Source of the DNA: Rotaria socialis
Lineage: Eukaryota > Rotifera > Eurotatoria > Philodinida > Philodinidae
Direction of reading: 5' to 3'
Length of the DNA stretch: 64,000 bases
Assembly: GCA_905331475.1 (NCBI GenBank)
Contig: CAJNYU010001185.1
Span: 18,352-82,351 of the forward strand
Under the pieces are notes generated by a model, which was given only the letters and a program-made list of their open reading frames with translations, ran no database searches and was not told the DNA's origin. How positions within the stretch are numbered: the stretch's first letter is position 1; the number at the start of each line of letters is the position of its first letter. Made by a program: the position numbers and the translations under genes. Positions 12,083 through 24,518 of this stretch are shown here, in pieces.

Positions 12083-15012
12083 TTAACAATCATTATGATC
12101 ATCATCAGATATATGAAAATTATTTAAAGGAGAAGTTTTTTCAAAAATTTTTTGTAAACTAATTAATTTAATGTGTAGTTCAATAAGACGTTGTCGTTTA
12201 TTTATAAATCCATCGCTATTTTCACATTTGAAAAATTCTTCAACTATTTTTGATGCTTTTTCATTTGTCTAAAATGAAAAAAAAACAATAAATTCTTTTC
12301 TTTTTCTCCTGCTTATCGTTTAATTAAAAATAAAAACAAACTTTGTCTTCATTAAATTGTTGTTCGAGTAATGAAAATTTTTCTGATACTATTTTAAGAT
12401 AATCAATCAAAGAATTATATTCTGGAACAAGACGATTATATTCGTTTTCAGCTTGATCAATATTATATTCATCAGAAAACTCCATTGCATTTGATAACCT
12501 TAATAAAAAGAGATATCTTTTCTTGATTTTTAAAAAATGTATATATACATATTTAACATACTGATCATTTGATTTATCAGAGTGTGATAATGCACTTGAA
12601 ATTTTATCCAACATATCTGATACTAAACACAAAGAAAAAATTAAATTTAGTTTATGCAAGATCAAACGAAAAACAAATGAGACCATTCAAAAGACTTTTT
12701 TCGATTTTAAAAATTAACTTACATTGTTGAATACGTTCATCACATAATGAATTATCTACTGCTGCTTTTGTTGTTAGAGTTTCTTCATTCTCTATTGAAC
12801 TTTGTTTATCAGTTATTGTTGTTGTTGTTAAACGATTTGTTGATAAATTTAATTTTGCTTTTGTTCCACTGGATGATGTTGTTGTTGAAATTTTATTAGT
12901 TGAATTTGTATTTGTATTTGTCAATGATGGTCGATTTGATATTGATGATGGTAACGATGAAGAATTCTAAACAACAATAAATTAATATTTTGCTTTTCGT
13001 TTGTTTAATTTTTGTGACAGATTTTATTAATTAAATTTCCTTCATTAAGATAAATTTTATTGTTTTTCATGATGATTCATCAGCATATTCGATTAGAAAA
13101 TAGTTTATTTACTCACTTATCTTATTTATATTTAATTGTTTTTTAGCATTAAATAGATGTTAAAATATTCATTTTATTTATTCTAATATTAAATCAAATA
13201 CAAATACAAATTATTTTAATAGTTGTACAAAAGAGAATATCTATTATTTATAGAAATATAAAATATTTTAAAAATTGAACACATTAGGAGCTTCTTAAAA
13301 GATATATTATACAATTCAATTGTAATATACATATATATATATTTGTTCATGTATCATTTATCTTGATACTTCCTCTTATCTATCAATAGTACCGTTAACT
13401 TTTTCCTAACCAATAATTTATTTTCAATTATTATCCTAGAATCCTTTCATAAAAAATTTAGTCAAGAGAAAAGAAATGAAAATCTAAAGGTGGGAGATAC
13501 TGCGTCTATAGATCAAATATATTATGTATTTATTTCGAACATTGAAAAAACATAGATTAAGACTCCAGTAGTGTCACATATCCAAAATTTTGGAGATACC
13601 GCATCTCACGCAAGAGATATGGGTGTGGGTGTGGGAGATGCGCATCTCTAAAGGAGATCTTACGTATCCAGTGATGAATGACCACATCTCCAAAATCTTG
13701 GATATGTGACACCACTCTCTAAAAATAATCTGAGCAATACAAACATCAGTTGTTGTTTTATTAATTGTTGATCTTGCTGGATTATTTTGATGTTCTTTAA
13801 TTTTTCTATTGTAAAAATAAACAAATAAATTTATCAAAATAGACTTCGAAAGTAAATAAATAAATAATTAAAACAAACTTTTGAACAAATGATGCTTCTG
13901 CTTTAGGATAAAAAGGCCAATCATAATTAATTTCACCGCTCGTTAAGATATTTGTTAAAAGATAAAATTCTCCTGTTTTGGATTGTGTTGATATTGATGA
14001 TAATAATGTATCTAGTTGGTCTTTTTCATCGTCACGTATTCCACCATCTTATTCAAAAAAAAATTTTAAATTAAAAATAAAAATAAGATAAAAACAAACC
14101 TTTTTTCAATCGAAGAAGAAGTTCAGGTTTTCTATATACTTTAGCGGCTAATATATGAACAAGACGTTCTCTTTTAATTAAAAATAAAAGTTAGAATATA
14201 TTATTTATTTTATTTTTCTAATAAAACCTTAATGGTCTTTCACACGATAACAATTGATTATTAGTTGGGCTTAAATGCAGTTCTAAATTTATTGTTGGTC
14301 TTGCTTGTCTTGGATTAGTTAGTGTTGTTGTTGTTGATGTTGATGAACGTTTATTTGATGGTTTGTGTATTTTATTTTGTAAGATTGTTTGAGTACTTTC
14401 ACCAATTTCTTTTGTTCTATTATTTCAATACAGTAAAATACAAGCAATTAATTAAAAAGAAAATAAAGTGACAAACTGTTTTTTATTTTGTTCTTCATTT
14501 TTTTTAGTAACATTTGTTATTGTCATACTATAGACATCTTCTTGCGCATGAATATTAAGTCTTTGTTCAATAAGAGCACAACTTTCAAGTTGACTAAAAC
14601 ATTTAATTTAATTTAAATTAAAATAAAATAAAATGATTACTCTCGATTTATTTGTTTAATACATTGAAATACTTCAGGTGTTTTATCTTCTGGTGATATA
14701 TTAAATGAATATGTCTTTCTATCAGCATTTGTTGTGGGAATTGATATTTCCTTTTATATTTTTAATATAGAAACAAATTCATTAGAGAAACAATGAATAT
14801 ATACATATCTAAATCCTTACTCCTCCATTAAGATTAAACTTTATAATTGGTTTTGTATTGGAACTTAATTTTTTATTTGTCTTAATATATGCTTCAATTG
14901 TTTTCATACATGAATCAGTTAATTTAACAAATATATGCATTTTCCCATCATTATTACTTGATGCATCTTCATTCAACCAAAATTTATGATTTCCAGGAAG
15001 ATTTCGATCCAT
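12083..15012 (-). CDS. ELL: RNA polymerase II elongation factor ELL
   Basis: Nuclear factor that suppresses Pol II pausing within (little/super) elongation complexes. Eleven exons join in frame to 518 aa: 14821-15012, 14641-14750, 14477-14593, 14228-14416, 14100-14170, 13879-14047, 13745-13805, 12723-12966, 12562-12622, 12342-12498, 12083-12268. The N-terminal ELL domain shows IFVKLTDSCMKTIEAY and ISIPTTNADRKTYSFNISP. The central winged-helix part shows RERLVHILAAKVYRKPELLLRLKKDGG and ends with DWPFYPKAEASFVQK. A Ser/Thr/Asn-rich linker follows. The C-terminal occludin/ELL coiled coil runs from about residue 406, with EYNRLVPEYNSLIDYLKIVSEKF. It is shorter than vertebrate ELL (about 620 aa), mostly in the linker. 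The start is supported by an AG acceptor 15 bases upstream (15028-15029). Intron 7 contains a TIR element. Confidence 0.93.
13574..13707. mobile_element. MITE-like element in ELL intron 7
   Basis: A near-perfect terminal inverted repeat of about 27 bp. GTGTCACATATCCAAAATTT on the left mirrors AAATCTTGGATATGTGACAC-type sequence on the right, with one mismatch. The interior carries GGGTGTGGGTGTGGGAG, echoed near 32.6 kb. It encodes no protein. No clear target-site duplication was seen. It lies between ELL exons 7 and 8 and contains a potential donor (TAC|GTAAGA) that could create an alternative exon end. Confidence 0.75.
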
Positions 15013-16065
15013 TTTATTTATTTTTATCTAAAAACAAAAGTTTTCACCTTTTCGGTATCTATTTTTTCATTGTTGTGTCTAAATAAAATAAGTTTTCTAT
15101 GGATTTATTCAAATTTCAAGACATTAGTCTAATTTGAGCAGATTATTAATTTCATTTTCAACTCCTATCAAAAATAAATATCGGGGAGAAATTCAATTTT
15201 CTTTTTAAAAACAACGAGGAACTTTTTCGTTTCAAAGTTTTCTATAAGATGAATCTGGATATTTTTAACTACACGATAGAAGACAAATAGTAATAGAAGA
15301 TTTTTATTTGACTAGAAAAAATGGAAACTTCTTTAGTATCTGAAAGCATTTCCCAAAAAAAAAAACAATTACTTTTTATCGTATAAAATGTTGGCAAACA
15401 ATAAAACACAATTATGTAGATTTCAAAAATTTCTATAATACAAACGTCAAGTAAGAAATATTGTTGCAATTGCTCCACATTTCAGGGCGATTTTAAATAA
15501 AACAAAAAAAGAATCCTTTTTTAATCAATTTCTAATTGGTTTTACATTTCGAGCAATACTATATAATATCATCAATATATATATCAAGAAAAATATATCC
15601 GATATATAGTGACATCTAAATATATAGCTATATACACGTATATTATCGATACTGTCTTAGGAATATATTTCGATTTGAATATGTGTTTATATATTTGTTT
15701 AGTATAGAAAAGAACAAGATTATAAATTGTCAATATTCGATAAAATAAAGCTTCTATTTTTTTTTCTAAGCATTTATTTAATGGATTGATAATGATTTAA
15801 AGTAGATACTCAACATTATTAGTCAAACTGATGAGACAAACTACAACGACGACGACACTCGAAAGTTTTATTTTATATTTTTGTTTGTCTAGACAAATAA
15901 GTTAAGATAACATAATATTTAAAAATATTCACACGTTTCTCATGGTATCTATAGAACAAAATTATAATTATCAATCAATTTGAAAAGATGATCATATTGA
16001 ATTTATTCATTGAAATAATTATTATCAAAGAAATGATTAGTTTATATGATAATATTGATATTGAC

Positions 16066-16096
<31 letters not shown>

Positions 16097-17436
16097 CATA
16101 AATAAGATTATTTTATCTTCTATTTTATTCTTTTGCTATCATCAAGTCTAGTGAATAATTAATCTAAATAGTAAGTATTTTCTTGATAGGATAATCTTTA
16201 TTTGTTTCTATATGGATCATCAGTGAGCCACAAATGTGTCAATCATTTTCTTTTTATATCAATAAGAGAAAACGAATGTTTTCATTTGTGTTTGAAGAAG
16301 AAAAAAAACAGATGAGAAGATTGTTTATTTAATAAACTTGTTTAGTTCATCGAAAAGGATATGTTTATATATTCATATTCAAACATATACAATTAACTTT
16401 TCAGTTTAGAAATAAAACAGACCACTTCACTGTCTTTTTCTTACTTTTTTCTTTAGATTTTTCAATATTTAATCAAATAAATCTCTAACATCTGTATTGA
16501 AGAAATAAAGAAGAAAAAACTTGATTTAAAATATTCGATGATGATGCATTTAATCTGATGATGCCTATATATGTATCTATTGATTTCTATTCATGATAAT
16601 GAAAGATGATCTGTTTTAAATAATAACAGATGAACATAGGAAAAGTATTCGATATTATTTAGCAATTATATGTATATATTTAGTAGAAATACATACAGCG
16701 TTTTTTCTCTCTAAATATATTGATCTAAAAGGTTTGACACTCGTTTTATGTTGAATATCTAAATAAAAGAAGAAGAAAAAAAAAGGCGACACCTGTGAGA
16801 TGGAACAAACGTTCTTTTATTGTTTGACAGGTCACGCGAACAACAAAGATTGCATCACGATATACCAAAGTTAATTCATTTAAATTGACGCTTTCTTTTT
16901 GTTTTATCTGATGATTAGAAGAGTAAAGAGAAATGGAAATGGAAAAAAGACGAGAAAAGAGAAAAAGAATGATTATTTCTTCCTCAATATAAATGATAAG
17001 AAAAGATTAACTTTTCTCTGAAAAAAGGTGATAATAATCGATTTTCACAGTTCTGACCATCTGCCTCTATCATCTCAATTTTCATTCGAATATATTTTAT
17101 GATGATGAACATTGCTTTTAATCCAAATAAATTCAATGTGAACGAAAACGAATGATCACTAATTTATATTTTCTCTTGTTTTTGTTTATTTTTTTCATAT
17201 TGAATAAAGAAAGAAAATTGTTCAATAGAATAGAATAAAGACACAGAAAAAAGAAGAAAAAAAGATACAACATAAAGAATACATATATAAAGATAAGTTG
17301 ATGTTCACTGTATTGACCGGCGATTGTTATTTATGATGATTTTATTTTTTGTTTTTATTTTTTAATCAATCAATTGTTTTTGTTTTCAAATTGGAATGAG
17401 AATATCTGACACTTTCAAATGAATGTGATTCAACGA
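15013..17436. other. Non-coding DNA between Iroquois and ELL
   Basis: 2.4 kb with no supportable exon. It has a run of AT dinucleotides at about 16065-16091 and otherwise simple AT-rich sequence. It presumably holds the Iroquois 3' UTR and the ELL promoter. Confidence 0.5.
16065..16091. repeat. (AT)n microsatellite
   Basis: About 13 uninterrupted AT units in intergenic DNA. Confidence 0.9.
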
Positions 17437-19177
17437 TCATTTAAAAGGTTTAAATGCACCAACTATTGTTTGTACTTTTTCTAAGAAAAAAACAAAAACA
17501 ATTATTTTATTTATTAAGCGAAGAAATTTCATTGAACAGAAACCTTGTGGCGATGTTGGAGATGAAGATGGTGACGGTGTTCTTGATGACGATGAAGATG
17601 ATGATATTGAATAAGATCTCGTTTCTTGTTGTTTATCAATAGCTGATTGATTGATTTTATTATTATGATTTTTTTCTGCCATATCAGCAAGCGACCAAAT
17701 TCCACAAGGCTTTTTTCTTTCTTGAATTTCATTTTCGTCGAATTTTCTTTTTCGATTTATTTCATCTTCAAAATTTTTATTTAAAAAGTAAATTTATTTT
17801 ACTTCTTGAAGAAATTAAATAAAAAACCTGTGTGAATATTTTGTTGTTGACTATTATGATGTTGAATTATACTTAATGGATTTGATAAATAATGAATATT
17901 AGATAGGAATGACGTTGGTCCTGTTGTTGTTGTTAAAGGTAGTGGCGGCGGCGGTGGTGGTGGTGGTGGATGCAGCGATTGTTGCTGATGGTGTTGTTGT
18001 ATTGATGAAGAATTAGTTGTTTGTGTTGTTGGACAAATTGATTCATCATCAGATTGATCACTATTTGATCCTAGTCCATGTCGATCATCATCATCATCAG
18101 TTGTTCTTTAATTATAAGAAAATTTTTGCAAAAGAAAACGTAAATATTCGAATGAAAGCCTAAAAAACGAACTAACCTATTTCTTGGAGACCAAGTCATT
18201 TTATTTTCTTTTTTTAATCTTCTTCGAGCATTAGCAAACCACGTTGAAACTTGTGTTAATGTCATTTTGGTCATAATAGCTAAATAGACTTTTTCTGATT
18301 TGGTTGGATAAGGATTTTTTCTATGTTCATATAGCCATGCTTTTAATGTTGCTGTTGTTTCTCGTGTTGCATTTTTTCTTCTACCAGCTAAATCCATGTG
18401 AGGAGAATAACTAAACGAATAATAATAAGAGTAGCTAATAAATCTAAATGTTCTCAAATTCTAATGTGTCTATTTGGAAAATGATCTCATATGATCATTT
18501 TCTATGCATCAGTTAGAAAAAAGAAATAGATATGCATCGTTTAGAGACTATAACATTCACTTCATTAGACTCCAGGCGATTCTTCGTCTTCGTCTTCATC
18601 TTTTTTTTGTTTCTCTAAGTGATTCCATTTATTTGACTAATAGAACTCATTTGAAAATATCTATTTTAAGAGAGAAAATATATATTTCATTGAAATAAAA
18701 ATCTTTTGTTTTCCTATGTTTTCTTGTTTAAATAATGAATAAAACATAAAGAAAAAGCAGATGTTCAGAACAATAAATATCTCTATCTATGATTAACAAT
18801 AGTTTCAAATGATTATTCTCGATTCTCAATTCAATATTGATAAATAAATTCGAGCTTTACCCAGCTGCATAAGGACCATAACCAACTAAAGCAACAGCTG
18901 TTGCTGCATCATATACATATGGATTTGAATATGGATTACGCCATGGATTACCATTGACTAAACTATTACAATCTTGATTCAATCCCATTACATTTACACT
19001 TGAATCCTTTTTTTTTTGAATTAAAAAGAAAAAGTATATTTTTTGTTTTATATTAGTTTAATATCTACTTTAATTGTTGAATATGGATTTGAATCAGATG
19101 GATTAAGACCAGCAATCCTTAAAACGAATCTTATATTCACTTTTGATTTTCTTAATAAAAAGTAAAAGAACTTACAT
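17437..19177 (-). CDS. Irx: Iroquois-class TALE homeobox transcription factor
   Basis: Nuclear DNA-binding patterning factor. Exons 18861-19006, 18177-18410, 17828-18105, 17544-17765 and 17437-17480, preceded by 19069-19117 and two bases at 19176-19177, give 324 aa. The 63-residue TALE homeodomain (about residues 75-137) is textbook Iroquois: [57 protein letters not shown]. Downstream are an acidic Asp/Ser stretch, a poly-Pro run, and [13 protein letters not shown], which resembles the conserved Irx motif KPKIWSLAETA. Ser-rich low-complexity sequence follows. The start is the uncertain part. The best frame begins at an ATG split by an intron (AT at 19177-19176, G at 19117), with an in-frame TGA just upstream. 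Further 5' exons or an internal Met remain possible. The N-terminus is short for Irx proteins. Confidence 0.92.
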
Positions 19178-19448
19178 GATCAATGATCAATATTATTATT
19201 TCAAGGAAAAAAAAAGAAATAAACAAAGAAATCTGAAGTACACAAGAAAAAAGAAAGCGAGAAATTAGTTTGATATGCAAACATAATTTTGCAAGTGTTG
19301 CGACAAGAATGCGAACAGTCGTTACAGTTGCTTTTCTCTTTCTTTCCTAGTTACCAATCTTAATATTTTGTTAAACGAATCGGCATTAGAAGAAAACGGA
19401 AAAGAGAGATCGACAGGGCTGACATTGAGAGACACTGAGAGACAGAAC

Positions 19449-19492
19449 GAGAGAGAGAGAGAGAAAGGGAGAGGAGAGGAGAGAGAGAGAGA
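19449..19492. repeat. GA-rich microsatellite upstream of Iroquois
   Basis: Interrupted (GA)n of about 44 bp lying some 270 bases 5' of the Iroquois start. GAGA-type repeats are common in animal promoters, so a regulatory role is possible but unproven. Confidence 0.8.
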
Positions 19493-22400
19493 AAAAAACA
19501 CGCTCGTCTGTTAGTTAGTTTGTCAGACACGATCGTTACTCTCTTCTATCCGCTATTTGTCGATGAATTCAAGAAGAAAAAAATCCGATTGGTTGACAAG
19601 TCGTGTGCCACTGCAACGAGACACGATGTTTTACATTCTTGTTCGAGTAGCTTGTTAACATCGCCAACGGGTGGAAGACAGAACAACTCAACTACTCTTT
19701 TTACTCATTGGATGAAGAAAACGAGAGAAAAAGAAAAAAACCGGCAACCATCACAAATACATTTATTAACAGAAAAAGAAAAAAAGGAAGAAAAGAAACA
19801 AATATATATATATATTTCTGCTATATATTTCTGCAGAAGGGCAAATACTACTTAGAAAAGAATACTGCCCTAAGTAAATGATGGAGTCATTGACGAAGAA
19901 TCATCTTCGTCTATGTTAAATCAACATAAAGAGAACGACGTCAATCGATTTTTTTTCTCTTTTCTTTTTGCATTCAATAAGCAAATACTTTGTTTGTTGA
20001 TCAATATCAGTTCGATGGAATTATTCATTCAATTTTAAATTGCAATTTGTTTATAAAATTCACCAACTAATTTCATTGAATAATATTTTTTTTAAATAGA
20101 AAAAATAGGAAACATAAATAAAAATGATGTAGAACTACAACAAATCGAATGGTGAAATCCTTTTCCGTTATTAGTCTAATTATCAAAAAAGAAAAGAAAA
20201 GAAAAGAAAGTGTCTGTTGTTAAATTGTAAATGATAGAAATAGACGGGGGAAAAAATGATTGATGAGACAAGCAATATGCATTTTCTTCCGGTAGTTTAA
20301 TATTGTGGAATTGCTTATCTTGTTTTACATAATCATTTCAGAATAGATAAGTACCTTTCAACACTTTCACAAATGCCGGAAACTTAGTTTCTTTTTCTTT
20401 TTCTTTCTCTATTTTTTCATCAGTGAAATTTCAATAGAAACAAAAAAGTTGACCAACGATAATTGACACTTGTGTGTTGATTGAATTGATCATATTGATA
20501 TTTGATGAGAATCAAAGAAATTGAAGCGCACATACTACTTAAAAGAAAAAGATTGTTCAAGTGAATAAGACTTTGTTCTTAATAAGATCATATACGTATG
20601 AATAAAAATCTAGACATTGATCTACTCGAAAGTCAATAAAGCGAAATATAAACTCGTATAGAAATATCTCAGTTAGTTCCGGAATAAATCCAATAGAATG
20701 GAATGCCGTGTCCGACGAGTAGTCGACTCATGAACAAATTAACTAAAGAGTGTCAGCGCATGATCGGGCTTTTCCGTTCATCTTTTTTTTTACTTTATCA
20801 TATTTCCTATGACCTCTATTCAATCATTGAACCAATCGTTAGTTATTGATAAAAAAAAAATGAGATAGACAGAAAAAAAAGAAAATAACAAAAGACAATG
20901 ATGTTTTTCAGTGAATGTATTTTCATGATGAATGAAAGTAATGAGGAGGCATTTGATAAAGAAGAAAAAGTTTGATCATATTTTAATCCCACTTGACGGC
21001 ACAAAGGTGTTTCTCTATTGATGATTATTGAGTGTCTATAAACAAAAACAATAAGAATAGATTGACCACTTTCTTCTCTATTCTAACAATTAGCGTGATA
21101 ACAATCTATTCATCTGATCTCATCTCATCTAAACTAGTCAAATAGAGAATTGTTTCTAGTCGGACGGCGTCTGTCGTTAATAAGCAAAGTGTAGATCAAC
21201 TTCCGAATGATGATGATGATGATCATCATCTGCTCTATGAAATCTTTGTTCTTATCGTTCGTTTTCCCATATGTCACTCTCTACAATCATAGAAATAACA
21301 AAAGAAAAAGAAAAAGCAACACATATCCGTTGCCGACATATTTCTCGTAGTATTTTCTATAATTTATCATAAAAAGTTCAACCACTATTTTACTTTTTAA
21401 TGTTATTAGTCATATCTATATTATTATTATTATTCTTTTCAACGTTGATTTCTTGTGTTGTTCTCTAAATTTAGATATTTTGTTGAGGAAAAGATTTTTG
21501 TTTGTATTATTGATATATGTTTCTCTAAGTTGTAATTGACGATAATTGAATAAGTGAAAGTTATGATAGAATGTTTTTTTTTTGTTTTTCCTTGCAAAGT
21601 ATATTCGTATTGAATAATCTTTTAAAACAACATTCAACGTATAAGGTGGGAATATAATCAATGATGATCAATAATTGACTAATTATCTTTGATTTTAAAC
21701 AGAAACCATATGTGAAGATATCATTGCTTTTCCCCCCTTTTTCTTCATATCGAACTCTCATCATCATTTGACTGATTAGTTTTCTTTTCGTTTTATCAAT
21801 AACAGAAACAGAAACAGAAGTTAAAGTCTATTGTTACGCTTATTTAACCATAGAAATAATAAAATTTGTTCATGGAAAAAAATAAATCGAAGAAGCTTTC
21901 GAATACTGCTCGTAGATTCGTTCAATGATAAAATTGAATTTTGCTTCAATTTCTAAATGAGAAATATTAATAGTCTTGATCATTCTTTTATTTAAATCTT
22001 TCAAATATTCGTATAGTGATAAAGAATTATGTTTTTTTTTATAGAAGAAAGAGTAAAAGAAAATAATAAAATATTACTATTATATATATTTCATGTTGTA
22101 CAATTCATCAGATAATGTTAGTCAAATAAGAAATATTAGAAACTTAATCTTAAATGTATTTTATTAATTCGATCGTTTGATTCATTTATTGTTTTTTTCC
22201 TCAAATAATACTATCAATTAATAATTTTACATAATAACAAGACTTGAATAAATATCTTTTTTTATCTACTTTTTTATTATTGATAAATAAAATCTTTTTC
22301 GTAAGCAGATTTTATCGAACGATTCATTGTGATTCGAAAATATTCTATTCAAACCATAAATATTATTTTATGTTCAATTTTATCTAATGATAGATTTTCA

Positions 22401-23867
22401 AAAAAAATCAATGAATAAAGAAATACTTAGAATATAATTCATGCCTATTTTTCGTTTATTGTTCAATAAATAAACAAAGATGTAGCCCTGTTTTGATTTT
22501 CTTAGTTTTTGTTCTTATTTTATCTAAAATTTGATAGAGAATCAAAATAAACTTCAAGATACACTGTTGATTAAAAGACTGGAATCAAGATTTCGAATTA
22601 ATTTTAGTTTTTCTGTGAAATTCGAAATTTGAAAATGATTATACATTTTTCAAGTCTTGAAATCGTTGCGAAAGTTTTAAATGGATTTTCTAGTAGTTTA
22701 GTACGATTAAAAAAATAATAACAGTTAAATTCCAAAAAAAAGATTAATAAATTGAATTAGATGCAATCAAACGAAAACAAATGAATATAAATCATATAAA
22801 AGAAAATAAAACTTCAATAAAAATGTTTTTCTTTACCAACATTTTGTTGATATTGTTTATTAAATGTTGTTTGATGTGTTTATTTGAATTCTGAGTAATC
22901 AAAAATAAATTCTAAAACTAAAATTTAGAAAAGATGCAAAAACAAATGTTTCTGTTTTAAACAAAATATCTTCTTTTTGTTGTTGTCTTATTTGAATATA
23001 ATATAGACTAATCTTAAATATGTTCGAATGAACTTGTTTAATGTGCGTGAATTTTCGAATAAATCTTATTATTCTGTTTTTCAGAAATCTATCGAAACTA
23101 ATCAGAATTGACAGGAAATCAAGTTACTGGAATTATAAAAATACAGAAAATCTTAGTTTTTTAGTCAATTTATAGACATTTTTTTTCTGGTTATATTAAA
23201 TATAATATTTCTCATAATTAAATGACTTTTTTTTTTAAATATTTGAATTTGTCAAAAGATAAAAATTGTTACATGAAATAAAACGTAATTTATATTGTTA
23301 GATTTATAAAAACAAAACAAAGTAGTATTATTTTAAATAAATCTTTAGACTTTAATCTTAGAAAAATCAATATCAAAATATTTTCTTGATAAAAATAAAA
23401 AGAGAATAGCTAAATTCATTTCGATATATTTTAGTCTATGTTTATATAAAATAAACTTATTTTCAATTAACCAATTATCATCGAAACAAAAAAGAGAAGA
23501 TGAATATATAAACAAATCTTCATTCAGATTTGTTTATAGAATGATGATTATAGAAAAGGTTTGATTTTTATCTTGTTCTTTATTCTATTGAAAATGTCAT
23601 TCAATGAAATAAACAAGTATAGATCACATAGACAAATATTTCACCTTTTATCAATTAAATATTTAGATTAAATTTCGCCATCCAATAACTAATCCATTGT
23701 TAGATTTATTAATTAATACTTATTAATTGACTAATATTGAAAAGGTGCTCTATAAAATATTATTTATTACTAAACAATTAATTTGCAGTAAAAAATAGTT
23801 AGATACCTTAATATAACTATTAAAAACTTAGAAAAAAGTTGATCTCATTTAGCCATTCAAAGTTCTT

Positions 23868-23887
23868 GTGGGTTCGACGGAACCCAC
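23868..23887. repeat. Perfect 8-bp hairpin
   Basis: GTGGGTTC, loop GACG, GAACCCAC. It is an isolated GC-rich stem-loop in AT-rich DNA. It does not match a histone 3' stem-loop or a tRNA arm. Confidence 0.6.
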
Positions 23888-24518
23888 GACGATGGTTCTG
23901 CTTTTTTCGAACAATCTTTTCTCTATTCGTTTGTCTTCTAATGATGCATAAGAGCGATGTCGAATTTCATGAAAAAGTCTAAGAGGAAAAAATCGAAGGT
24001 CAGTCTGCATGGGGACCTACATGTTTTACTGTATGTGATAAAACGAGGACCACTTCCGAGAGTTAAAACTTGAAATAAAAATAAACGATATGTAGCTAAT
24101 AAATTATGCTTATCTCAACTGATAGTACATTGAATATAGTCCATTTTGTTTCTACGATTTCAAGTTCTATCAAGATATATAATTATATTTTTAGAGAACT
24201 ATTTCTGTAATGATAATTGCTTGATAAACTATATAATTGTGGTCAAACTGACAAAAGTTAACCTCTAGGAATCTGACGATGATGATACTTTCAGTGTATT
24301 CAATTAATTTTCCTAAAAATAGATAAAAATGATAGAAAAGTACGAACCACTCTCAAAATATATTTATCTTAAATTTTGGTTATGTATTATAGGCATAGTC
24401 ATTCATTTTTATTCGATTACTAAATAAACGTAAGAAACAAATTGAAAGAAGGAAAAATTTCCAGAAATGCAATTTAATCCTCCTTTGATGACAATATGCA
24501 CGCACACACACCCTCTTA

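Larger units (their letters stand above)
19178..24518. other. Long non-coding region upstream of the Iroquois gene
   Basis: About 5.3 kb with no convincing exon. It includes a GA-rich microsatellite, scattered poly-A/T tracts and a short perfect hairpin (23868-23887). An open frame at 19520-19855 is Lys/Glu-rich low-complexity sequence without a family match. Long gene-free flanks are typical of developmental homeobox genes, so enhancers are plausible here, but I cannot point to specific sites. Confidence 0.45.

Noticed and set aside
13574-13837. Long minus-strand frame running through the intronic TIR element as part of ELL
   Set aside because: A standard GTTTGT donor at 13744 ends the exon cleanly before the element, and skipping the element keeps the whole gene in frame.
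17454-17642. Plus-strand open frame overlapping the Iroquois 3' exons
   Set aside because: Shadow of the minus-strand Ser-rich coding sequence.
19520-19855. Open frame of about 110 codons on the plus strand upstream of Iroquois
   Set aside because: Lys/Glu-rich low complexity, no ATG at its start, no splice context or family signature; probably the antisense of regulatory or 5' UTR sequence.
23868-23887. Histone-type 3' stem-loop or tRNA arm
   Set aside because: The stem sequence and loop length fit neither; no histone or tRNA sequence adjoins.
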